In this document: positions 7,508 through 14,858 of the stretch, one piece after another
Layout: each line of letters starts with the position of its first letter
Position numbering within the stretch: position 1 is the stretch's first letter
Assembly (NCBI GenBank): GCA_002049825.1
Contig: MVCZ01000011.1
Span: 1-18,585 of the forward strand
DNA: 18,585 bases
Direction of reading: 5' to 3'
DNA from: Candidatus Zhuqueibacterota bacterium 4484_188
GTDB taxonomy: Bacteria; Calditrichota; Calditrichia; RBG-13-44-9
Program-made: the position numbers and the translations under genes
The notes under the pieces: model-generated
The model's database searches: none
What the model was told of the DNA's origin: nothing
Seen by the model: only the letters and a program-made list of their open reading frames with translations

Positions 7508-8499
7508 ATGCAAAAAATGTTAATTCCAACTATCGTACTCTCATTATTTTTTATTAGTCAGGTAAATGCCCAGGACTCTACAAAAATAAGCCTGTTAGAG
7601 CAACGGTTAAAAGTCCTGGAGAAGAAGATAGAGCAGAATGAACTGGAAAAGATTATGAAAGAAGCCGAGTCGCTTGCCCGGGAGCAAAAGGCGGAAAAGA
7701 AAACGAAAGTTTTTAAGGGCGGACAACGTTCGCACCACGCCAGCAATTCGGGGTGGTAAACCGCTGGCATGCCCATGCACTGGATCAGTACGAATTTCCC
7801 CTGGCGCTAACTACAATTTTAGGCGGAGAGGGGCTTAACCAGATGGGACTTTCATTCGATTGGTTTATGCCGTCCTTTTTAAAGAGCGCCAATAATTTGA
7901 CCCTGCAAATAACCAACGGGCAAAATAAACATCTTTTCTCCGGGGAGGTTTTTTCCTTTCCCGCTACCCTTTTGCATTATAAGAATTTTCGCGATTTATC
8001 GAGGAACAGCTATCTCGAATTTGGTTTTACCGGCATGCTGGGACGGAATGATGTGCGTGGATATGTGGAAGGAGAAAGAGTTTACCAATCAACCCGCTGG
8101 ACCAAGCTGGCTGGTTTTGATCTGTCTTTCCTGTGGGAACCGGTGGACCAGGCAAAATACAAATCGCTCCAATGGAGGTCGGAATTCTATTATGCAGATA
8201 AAGAACTGCCGGGCTCCGAACATATCTACGCCTGGGGTGGTTACACATATACTGAATATAAATTCGGAGAACGCTGGCAGGGAGGTGTGCGTTTCGATTA
8301 CACCCAACCATTTCAGGTGAACAATGATGGTTTGCATCTATACCAAGTGGTCCCTTACCTGACCTGGTGGCAAAGCCATTGGGTAAAATTGCGTTTACAA
8401 TACAACTATTTGGATGGGAATACAATTTCCAAACCGGATCACGTGCTGAGGCTTCAAATTACCTGGGCTGCCGGTCCGCACAAACACGAACGCTATTAG
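7508..8499 (+). pseudogene. Outer-membrane beta-barrel protein of a zinc-type uptake locus, internal deletion with frameshift
   Basis: The gene starts at ATG 7508 after an AAGGAAGGA site (7494-7502). It begins with a signal peptide (cleavage likely after VNA, residue 20) and a charged coiled coil (about residues 26-68), then FKGGQRS. At about 7733-7738 the frame changes: the first frame stops at 7759, while the second carries RQQFGVVNRWHAHALDQ from 7738 on and runs to 8499. The second part has alternating aromatic strands (LEFGFTGMLG, WRSEFYYADKELPG, GVRFDYTQPF, VVPYLTWWQSHWVKL) and a terminal hydrophobic strand before a His-containing tail (GPHKHERY), typical of a barrel. Related proteins, as I remember them, have a barrel segment of several tens of residues between GQRS and RQQFG, which is missing here. 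The expected role is passage or binding of metal at the outer membrane, inferred from context. As written it could not be made as one chain. Confidence 0.75.
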
Positions 8500-8510
8500 T
8501 GGAGGTTAAA

Positions 8511-9442
8511 ATGAGACTGATAAAGATAATAACGGTGTTTATCATATTCTTTTCAACGATAATAAATTATACATTTGCTGCCGACAAAATTAAAGTGGTT
8601 ACCACCTTGAGCACCTACGCGGATATTGCAAAAAAAGTTGGCGGAGACCGGGTCGAGGTACAATATATCGTAGCCGGCGACCAGGATGCGCATTTTGTGC
8701 GCCCCAAGCCCAGTTTTGCCATGTTGTTGCACAGGGCGGACTTGTTTGTAACCACCGGTCTGGACCTGGAGATGTGGGTTCCCTCGTTAGTTGATATGTC
8801 CAAAAATAATCGGATTCGTTCCGGGCAAATCGGTTATGTAGCGGCATACGACGGCATCGATTTACTGGAAAAACCTTCAGCTCTCTCCCGCAGCGAAGGC
8901 GGTTTGCATATTTACGGGAATCCGCACATCACCACCAATCCGCTGAATTATAAAGTGGTTGCCGAAAATATTGTGATTGGTTTGGAAAAACTGGCGCCGG
9001 AATCATCCGATTATTTCCGTGCCAATCTGAAAACTTTTCAGCACCGGATTGATGTACATGTTTTCGGTGAAGAACTGGTGAATCTTATGGGCGGAAAACT
9101 GCTCACCAAGCTGGCGAATTCCGGTCAGTTAATTGAGTTTTTGCAAAACAAATCGTTCAAAGGGAGGTGGTGGGCTATGTGGAACCCAAGCCGGGGATTC
9201 CGCCCTCTCCGAAGCATGTGGAACAACTGGTAAAAGAAATGGAGAAAAATAACGTAAAGGTGGTACTGGCTGCCAATTATTTCGATGAGCACAAAGTTCG
9301 GAAAATTTGCAGTAAAGTGGGAGCCATTCCGGTTATTGTTCCTGTTTATGTTGGTGGTGCACCCGGTACCGAGGATGTATTCAAGTTAGTTGATTATTGG
9401 GTGGTGAAACTGAAAGCAGCCTTTGAGCGGGAGAAAGCGTAA
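8511..9442 (+). pseudogene. znuA: Metal ABC transporter substrate-binding protein (ZnuA/TroA family), internal deletion with frameshift
   Basis: The ATG at 8511 follows a strong GGAGG site (8501-8505), 11 bases after the barrel gene. A signal peptide (residues 1-23, ending TFA) leads into KVVTTLSTYADIAKKVGG, the usual start of family A-1 binding proteins. Expected metal-binding histidines are His61 in DQDAHFVRPKPS and His139 in NPHITTNP. The first frame holds homology up to FLQNKSFKG (about 9163), then drifts to a stop at 9233. A second frame resumes with EVVGYVEPKPGIPPSPKHVE at 9164 and ends normally at 9442. The missing block, about 40 residues judged from memory, would carry the YH.NW segment with the third metal-ligand histidine. 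There is no His-rich loop, so zinc versus manganese cannot be decided. The protein would capture metal in the periplasm for the permease encoded next. Confidence 0.88.
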
Positions 9443-9458
9443 AGAAAGGGAGTAAACC

Positions 9459-10940
9459 GTGCAACTAAGTGTATGGGATATAATGGCGCCGGCATTTTTT
9501 GAGTGCCTGGTGTTGGTGGGAATTCACTCCTACCTGGGGTTACACGTCATTCGCCGGAAGGTGATTTTTGTCGATTTAGCGTTGGCACAAATTGCCGCGC
9601 TGGGAACAACGGTGGGCTTCCTGTTTGGAATTCTGCCAGGCACTATGGGTGCCTACTGGTTTTCTTTGAGCTTCACCTTTATCGGGGCGGCAATTTTTTC
9701 AATTTCACGTCTGCGTCACGAAACCATACCCCAGGAGGCGGTTATCGGTTTGGCATACGCTATTGCTGCTGCGGTTGCTATTTTGGTTATCGATAAAGCG
9801 CCGCATGGTGCCGAGCATATTAAGGAAATCCTGACCGGCAGTATTTTGTGGGTGAAATGGTCGACCATTGCCACCGCGGCTATTGTATATTCTTTTGTGG
9901 GCGTGTTTCATTATATTTTCCGACGCCAGTTTTTGCTCATCTCCAACGACCCCGAAGAAGCGTACCGGCAGGGCATGTCCGTACGGTTCTGGGACTTTCT
10001 CTTCTATGTTTCATTTGGATTGGTAATAAGCCTTTCTGTAAAAACCGCAGGTGTCCTTCTGGTGTTTGTATTTCTGGTAGTACCCGCAATTACTTCCATG
10101 CTTATCACCGATATTTTGTGGAAGCAATTAGCCATCGGGTGGGGGTTGGGTGTATTTGTCAGTATGATCGGTCTTTACATCTCCTATGTCGCCGATATTC
10201 CCAGCGGACCGACAGTGGTGGCGTTCTACGGACTCATGCTGGTTTTGATTTCACTGTTTCTGTATTACCGGCGGGCGGAATCCCGGAAAACAGCCCTACT
10301 CAGAATTGCAATGGGAGTCGGTGTGTTCATTCTAATTATTTTCGGCTTTTATCTCATGGGCGAATCTTTTCGCTCAATCTATCACACCCACGAGCATAAA
10401 AGCCTGGTTACCGAAGAGGAACACCTGTTGCACGAAGTTGATGTTCATAAAAAGTTGGATACTTTGAGCGAGGTTGAATTGGATAAATTCCTGGGCACAA
10501 TTAAAAGTCCGCAAAAGTTACATGAAATCTTTGATGCCGAGCAGGATAAATATACTCGTTTTAAAATTGCTTCCCGTTTGGCAAAACTTGATCGGAAGAA
10601 AGGTCTGATTCTATTGCTTGATTTATTAGAAACATGTGAGCTTCCTTTTTTACGCGCAGAAATTGTCCAGGAAATGCAACAACTTACCGGCAAGAAATTC
10701 GGTTTTGATGCTTCACAGGGGCCTGGTGAGAATTCTGCCGCGCTGCACCGGTGGCGAAAATTTATCGAATACGATTTGCCAGCGCTTTTCGAATGGCTCT
10801 GCGAAACAGATCGGGATGAATCGGTTTGGGAAGAATTGCCTGAACACCGGCGCGTTTTAATTCTGCGGCATAGGTTTCGTTTAAATTTCCCGAAACAACA
10901 ATTATTGGCAAATCGGGGGAAATCATTCTTATCTGGTTAA
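9459..10940 (+). CDS. znuB: Metal ABC transporter permease (ZnuB/ABC-3 family) with C-terminal extension
   Basis: A GTG start at 9459 follows AAAGGGAG (9444-9451), 16 bases after znuA. Residues 1-275 form the ABC-3 permease: many hydrophobic helices, RRKVIFVDLALAQIAALG near the N-terminus, HGAEHIKEILTGSILWVKW, and SVKTAGVLLVFVFLVVPA, the family core. Family members are about 270 residues; this one is 493. After an extra helix (279-300) comes a His-rich stretch (308-333, YHTHEH and EEEHLLHEVDVHKK), then a helical region with HEAT-like character (LDKFLGTIKSP, LLLDLLETCELPFLRAEI, QQLTGKKFGFD, RWRKFIE). The His-rich part could bind metal; this is inference. From about residue 435 the frame runs antisense to a receiver gene on the minus strand, so the last 55-60 residues may be a junction artefact. 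No ATP-binding subunit is found nearby. Confidence 0.85.
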   Translation: MQLSVWDIMAPAFFECLVLVGIHSYLGLHVIRRKVIFVDLALAQIAALGTTVGFLFGILPGTMGAYWFSLSFTFIGAAIFSISRLRHETIPQEAVIGLAYAIAAAVAILVIDKAPHGAEHIKEILTGSILWVKWSTIATAAIVYSFVGVFHYIFRRQFLLISNDPEEAYRQGMSVRFWDFLFYVSFGLVISLSVKTAGVLLVFVFLVVPAITSMLITDILWKQLAIGWGLGVFVSMIGLYISYVADIPSGPTVVAFYGLMLVLISLFLYYRRAESRKTALLRIAMGVGVFILIIFGFYLMGESFRSIYHTHEHKSLVTEEEHLLHEVDVHKKLDTLSEVELDKFLGTIKSPQKLHEIFDAEQDKYTRFKIASRLAKLDRKKGLILLLDLLETCELPFLRAEIVQEMQQLTGKKFGFDASQGPGENSAALHRWRKFIEYDLPALFEWLCETDRDESVWEELPEHRRVLILRHRFRLNFPKQQLLANRGKSFLSG

Positions 10941-11100
10941 TGAGTTCTATCCCGTTTAGTTGTGGCATTACAATATCGGTAATTAATAAATCATATTTCT
11001 GTGTGCAAAGTTGGTTTAGCGCTTCTTCGCCATTATACACGGAGATTACCTGGTAACCTTCCAGGGTGAGTAAAATATCAACACTTCGGCTTAAAATAGA
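10762..11100 (-). pseudogene. Truncated response-regulator receiver domain
   Basis: Read on the minus strand from about 11100, the protein starts at helix 1 (SILSRSVDILLTLEGYQV). It continues through the phospho-acceptor segment LLITDIVMPQLNGIEL, the switch residue in IIVVSGN, and the LPKPIHPDLF lysine motif, and ends at a stop at 10762. The first strand and the acidic pair (ILIVDDE-type) that bind magnesium are missing; a stop codon stands in frame at 11104-11106. The fragment is otherwise well conserved. It could be a broken stand-alone receiver or the end of a longer hybrid kinase. It lies antisense to the permease end and downstream of an NtrC-type pair on the same strand. The loss of the N-terminus resembles the other deletions in this window. 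Confidence 0.75.
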
Positions 11101-11402
11101 TTTTTATAGATTACTGCCCTCGTTTTTTACCTTAAACCAGTTTTAATCTCTAAGATTAAATTGGCTAATCAACAGTTGATAAAATCCCCGATGAGGTTAT
11201 TTCTTCACGAATATCGTTTGCAGCCGATTCGTTTATGAGGGCAGTTGTTCGGATTTGTTGGCTTAATGCGAAAGAGACTGAAAGATTTCAAATATTCGGT
11301 CGGTTATTTTTATCAGGTGAACTGCGGAGAAATAGGTAGTCCATTGCCAAAAGAGACCCGGATTATGGCACTTGGAAAAGTACTAAAATATGTGCAGATT
11401 AT
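11101..11402. other. Non-coding gap with AT-rich hairpin and operator-like dyad
   Basis: No supported gene lies here; a 60-residue plus-strand frame at 11245-11427 lacks family features and overlaps the NtrC gene. TTTAATC (11142-11148) pairs with GATTAAA (11154-11160). ATCAAC-A-GTTGAT (11168-11180) is a near-perfect 13-base dyad. A 9-base inverted pair, ACTGCCCTC (11113-11121) and GAGGGCAGT (11237-11245), brackets the region. The lost beginning of the receiver gene should have lain at the 11101 edge. Confidence 0.45.
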
Positions 11403-12764
11403 TTACAGACTATTTTCGTCAATTTGATATTCTTCCAGCTTATTATAGAGTGATCTGCGACTGATGCCCAAAATTTCCGATGCTTTCAGTTTATTCCCTT
11501 TTACGGCTTTTAAGGTTTGGATAACCATAATTTTTTCCACTTCCGAAAGCGGTGTGCCGGCTCTGAATGAAATGACCTCGCTTCCCACCTTATTTCCGGT
11601 AATCGTTGATGGAAGATGATGCACATCAATTACATCATTTGCCGAGAGCATGGCGCGCAAAATAACATTACGCAATTCTCTGATATTCCCCGGCCAACTG
11701 TACTCCTTTAAAGCCTGTTGGGCTTCTTTGGTCAAGTCGCTGATATTTTTATTTAACTCGATATTGAACAATTCCCGGTAATATTTGATTAGATAAGGAA
11801 TATCCTGCTTTCGCTTCCGCAAAGGCGGCAAATCGATGGCGAAGACGTTTAGGCGGTAATAAAGGTCTTCGCGGAATTTATGACTTCTTATTAAATCCAT
11901 CAGGTTTTCGTTACTGGCGCAAATAATTCGTACGTTTACCGGGATTGGTTTATTGCCCCCGACTCGTTCAATAACCCGGGTTTCCAGCACGCGCAGAAGT
12001 GAAATTTGAACCGGAATTCCCATGGTTCCGATTTCATCCAGAAAAAGGGTTCCCTGGTGGGCTTCTTCGAATTTGCCTTTTTTATCGGCAATGGCGCCGG
12101 TAAACGCGCCTTTCAGGTGACCGAATAATTCGCTGGCAATCAATTCCCGTGGGATACCGCCGGTATTCACCGCAACAAAAGGATGGTCTTTCCGGGGTGA
12201 AAGATCGTGGATTGCCCGGGCAACCAATTCCTTGCCCGTGCCGCTTTCTCCTAAAATCAGCACCGAAACATCCGTGGGAGCAACTTCCCGGATTTTTCGG
12301 AAAATTTCCTGCATTGGCTTGCTGAGTCCCACCATGTTGTGAAAGTGACGAAGTCTTTTCAGCACTTTTTTGCTTTTTTCTTCGTTAACCTCATTATGGT
12401 TGGCTGCAAAAGTGTCTTCGATAATTTTTAAAAGTTTCTGCGGGTTTACCGGCTTGGTAATATAATTTAGTGCTCCCAGGCGCATCGCTTCTACGGCATG
12501 TTCGATAGAACCATAACCGGTAACCATAATTACTTTGATTGAAGGGAACTGTTTGCTGATAGTCTGGAGCACCCGCATTCCGTCCATTTGTTGCATTTTA
12601 AAGTCGGTGATGATCAGTTCAAAAATCTGGTCATCCAAAAGCTCCAGTGCGCTCTTACCGTTACTGGCACCTTTTACATAATATCCTTTGGATTCCAGCA
12701 GTGTAATCATTCCCTCCCGAATATTATCTTCATCATCAATGATAAGGATGCTGTGTTTCTCCAT
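11403..12764 (-). CDS. NtrC-family sigma-54-dependent response regulator
   Basis: The 453-residue protein activates RpoN-dependent promoters when phosphorylated. Its receiver (residues 1-120) has the acidic pair Asp10/Asp11, phospho-acceptor Asp54, Thr82 and Lys104, the same numbering pattern as classical NtrC. The AAA+ domain has Walker A GESGTGKE (172-179), the sigma-54 contact loop GAFTGA (219-224), Walker B GTLFLDEIG (238-246), arginine-finger region FREDLYYRL, and WPGNIRELRN. The C-terminus is a Fis-type helix-turn-helix (KGNKLKASEILGISRRSLYN). The start ATG at 12764 follows CAGGAA and lies 23 bases after the kinase stop, so the two form an operon. The target genes are unknown. The gene is complete. 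Confidence 0.95.
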   Translation of the reverse strand: MEKHSILIIDDEDNIREGMITLLESKGYYVKGASNGKSALELLDDQIFELIITDFKMQQMDGMRVLQTISKQFPSIKVIMVTGYGSIEHAVEAMRLGALNYITKPVNPQKLLKIIEDTFAANHNEVNEEKSKKVLKRLRHFHNMVGLSKPMQEIFRKIREVAPTDVSVLILGESGTGKELVARAIHDLSPRKDHPFVAVNTGGIPRELIASELFGHLKGAFTGAIADKKGKFEEAHQGTLFLDEIGTMGIPVQISLLRVLETRVIERVGGNKPIPVNVRIICASNENLMDLIRSHKFREDLYYRLNVFAIDLPPLRKRKQDIPYLIKYYRELFNIELNKNISDLTKEAQQALKEYSWPGNIRELRNVILRAMLSANDVIDVHHLPSTITGNKVGSEVISFRAGTPLSEVEKIMVIQTLKAVKGNKLKASEILGISRRSLYNKLEEYQIDENSL

Positions 12765-12787
12765 TTTCCATTTCCTGTTTTTACCGG

Positions 12788-14596
12788 TTAAGCTCTGGGA
12801 AGTTCGATAACAAATCGTGTTCCTTCGCCCGCCTTGGTTGTGAAGTAAATTTTTCCTTCGTGCGCTTCAACAATTTTTTTCGAAACTGCTAAACCAATTC
12901 CTCCCCCGTTGTCTTTGGTGGAAAAATAGAGTTCGAAAATTTTACCTTTAATTTCCTGTGGAATACCCATTCCAGTATCTTTAATGGCAATTCCCACTTT
13001 ATTATCATAGGCGCGGGTTGCCAGGTATAATTTACCGCCGTTGGGCATGGCATCAAAGGCGTTCAAAATGATGTTTATAATAACCTGTTTAATCTGGTCG
13101 CGGCTGACGTTTACCAAAGGCAAATTCTTGGCGAAATAGGTGCGTATTTGCACAGCTTTCTCATAGCTTTGCTGCTGGATGAGTTCGATTACCTCTTTTA
13201 GCACCGAATTAATGTCTTCCAGGGCTAATTGAATTTCCTGCGGTTTCGCCAGGTTAAAGAACTGGTCTATTAACTTGGTAAGCCGTTCAATTTCACTGTT
13301 AAGGATAGTGATTGATTTTTTGATTTTTATCTGTTTTTCTTCCCCGGAAGGAATTTGGGAAACCAGGTTGTCCAGAATTTCGGTGTGAATCGCCAGGGAA
13401 CTCAGCGGATTGCGTATTTCATGCCCGATACTTGATGCTAATTGGCTGATTACGGTGTATTTCATACTCCGGTGGAGGTTCTGTTCCAGTTCCTTCAAAA
13501 CCGCCAGATTTTTAATGTAAAAAATCACACTATTGATATTTTCACCTTCCGAAATAGACAGCGCGTTTATCTGGATATGAATAGTCGATTTATTCGGCAG
13601 ATTCAGGCTAAGGTCTTTCCGCACCGCGTGGGTTAGAGGGTCGCGTGCACGTCGATAAATCTCCAGTAGCCGGGGGTTAGCTTGGATGATTTTGTATATC
13701 TGATTCTCCGGGTGACTGTGGTTGCGAATCTGCAAAATATCCAACAAATACTCGTTGTAAGAAACAATTCGCATGTTCATATCCAGCATCAGTAATCCTT
13801 CATGAATGACCCGCATCATTGCCTGAATCCGCTCTTCGGATTGACGAAAACTGGCGTTTAAGTCGAGTGTTTTTTCGAATAGTTCATTCAACCGTGAAAA
13901 TACCGGGGCAAACTCATCGCTCTTCTGGTATTTAACCCGGTACTGATAGTCGGACTGATGCAGTTTCTCAATTGCACTTTCAATGCTTTGCAAATTTCGT
14001 TTGTAAATGCGTGAAGTAAGAAAAACCGTAAGAATAATTATGCCAAAAGAAAAAATACTGGCAATGAAGATAATCATCCGTCGGTTGCGGTAAAAACTCT
14101 CCAGGTGTTTTACCGAAATAACCGTTTGCAAATAGCCTTGTTTTATTGAATCCTGTACCAGCGGAGTAATCACATCGACAATTTCCTGGTTCCCTTCCCA
14201 TGCACGACTTAGAATAGTCGCACGATCGGTTTGCAGAGAATTCAGTTCCATCGCCGCAGGAAATTTCTTTCCTTCAATTGATGGGTCGTCACTCACTAAA
14301 ATCCGGTTACTTGTGTCGATCAGGGTCACATGCAGGATTTTTGAATTCTTACCACTGAAACGGTTGATAATACGCCGCGTGGGATATCGATTATATGGCG
14401 TGATTTTTGAGAAATCAAGCTTGTCTGCAGCAATGCCGTTTTTAACTTGTTCAACCAGAAGAAAAGCTAATTTACTGGTTAAATCGGAATAAAAAGCATT
14501 AATGCTGGTGTATAGAAAATAAACAATGATTATTTCCAATAAAATAGTAGCACCGCCAATAATAAGCGCTTTCTTGTAGAGTGTCTTCATTGGCAT
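12788..14596 (-). CDS. Membrane sensor histidine kinase, partner of the NtrC-type regulator
   Basis: The 602-residue kinase has a first membrane helix (about residues 10-30), a periplasmic domain of about 140 residues, a second helix (174-195), a HAMP linker (196-248) and a PAS domain (about 255-370). The kinase core carries His392 in GHEIRNPLSS, N-box NIILNAFDAMPNGG, G1 box DTGMGIP and G2 box GGGIGLAVSK. The organisation matches NtrB/ZraS/AtoS-like kinases that pair with NtrC-type regulators, and the regulator gene follows directly. The periplasmic part contains LHVTLIDTSNRILVSDDP, a PAS-like sensor pattern; the ligand is not predictable. The start may be ATG 14596 or 14590; neither has a strong ribosome binding site. 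A promoter candidate lies at 14751-14723. Confidence 0.94.
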   Translation of the reverse strand: MPMKTLYKKALIIGGATILLEIIIVYFLYTSINAFYSDLTSKLAFLLVEQVKNGIAADKLDFSKITPYNRYPTRRIINRFSGKNSKILHVTLIDTSNRILVSDDPSIEGKKFPAAMELNSLQTDRATILSRAWEGNQEIVDVITPLVQDSIKQGYLQTVISVKHLESFYRNRRMIIFIASIFSFGIIILTVFLTSRIYKRNLQSIESAIEKLHQSDYQYRVKYQKSDEFAPVFSRLNELFEKTLDLNASFRQSEERIQAMMRVIHEGLLMLDMNMRIVSYNEYLLDILQIRNHSHPENQIYKIIQANPRLLEIYRRARDPLTHAVRKDLSLNLPNKSTIHIQINALSISEGENINSVIFYIKNLAVLKELEQNLHRSMKYTVISQLASSIGHEIRNPLSSLAIHTEILDNLVSQIPSGEEKQIKIKKSITILNSEIERLTKLIDQFFNLAKPQEIQLALEDINSVLKEVIELIQQQSYEKAVQIRTYFAKNLPLVNVSRDQIKQVIINIILNAFDAMPNGGKLYLATRAYDNKVGIAIKDTGMGIPQEIKGKIFELYFSTKDNGGGIGLAVSKKIVEAHEGKIYFTTKAGEGTRFVIELPRA

Positions 14597-14722
14597 CAGA
14601 TAACCGATTTAATAATAGCTGTTTGTTCTTTAAAACCGCTTCACTAAAAGTAAATACTGTATCTCAATCATTTGAGCAGTTTCATTTATGCACCCGGATT
14701 CATCTAAGTCTAAACCCTGTTA

Positions 14723-14751
14723 ATAATAGCAAAACATATTCCACAATGCAA
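14723..14751 (-). promoter_or_regulatory. Sigma-70-like promoter for the kinase/NtrC operon
   Basis: On the minus strand TTGCAT (14751-14746) and TATTAT (14728-14723) are separated by exactly 17 bases. Transcription would start near 14716, giving a leader of roughly 120 bases. The -35 element lies inside an ACAAT-GCA-ATTGT dyad (14743-14755), a place where a bound protein would block the promoter. Confidence 0.45.
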
Positions 14752-14800
14752 TTGTCTTTTCTTGCGGTTTACCAGGAAAAGACTTCGGCACAATTGCAAT
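14743..14800. promoter_or_regulatory. Two similar ACAAT(T)GCAAT motifs in the divergent intergenic region
   Basis: Site 1 (14743-14755) reads ACAAT-GCA-ATTGT, a dyad. Site 2 (14790-14800) reads ACAATTGCAAT. They lie between the divergent kinase operon and the activator-lptE operon, one over the kinase -35 element and the other just upstream of the activator -35. A shared regulator is possible. No -24/-12 sigma-54 site with correct spacing was found on either strand here. Confidence 0.3.
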
Positions 14801-14806
14801 AATTCC

Positions 14807-14835
14807 TTGATTTTATGAGACAGTCCAAGTATTTT
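14807..14835 (+). promoter_or_regulatory. Sigma-70-like promoter for the activator-lptE operon
   Basis: TTGATT (14807-14812) and TATTTT (14830-14835) are spaced by 17 bases. Transcription would begin near 14842, and a GAGG ribosome binding site (14849-14852) stands six bases before ATG 14859, so the leader would be very short. Confidence 0.4.
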
Positions 14836-14858
14836 TACATGAAATTTCGAGGTTTTCA

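Noticed and set aside
8367..8510. Upstream extension of the znuA frame
   Set aside because: It would run antisense-free through the end of the barrel gene and hide the signal peptide; ATG 8511 with its GGAGG site is clearly better.
9584..9600. Sigma-54-like TGGCAC...TTGC sequence
   Set aside because: The gap is three bases rather than five, and it lies inside the permease coding region.
11245..11427. 60-residue plus-strand frame beside the NtrC gene
   Set aside because: It has no ribosome binding site or domain and overlaps the end of the well-supported NtrC gene.
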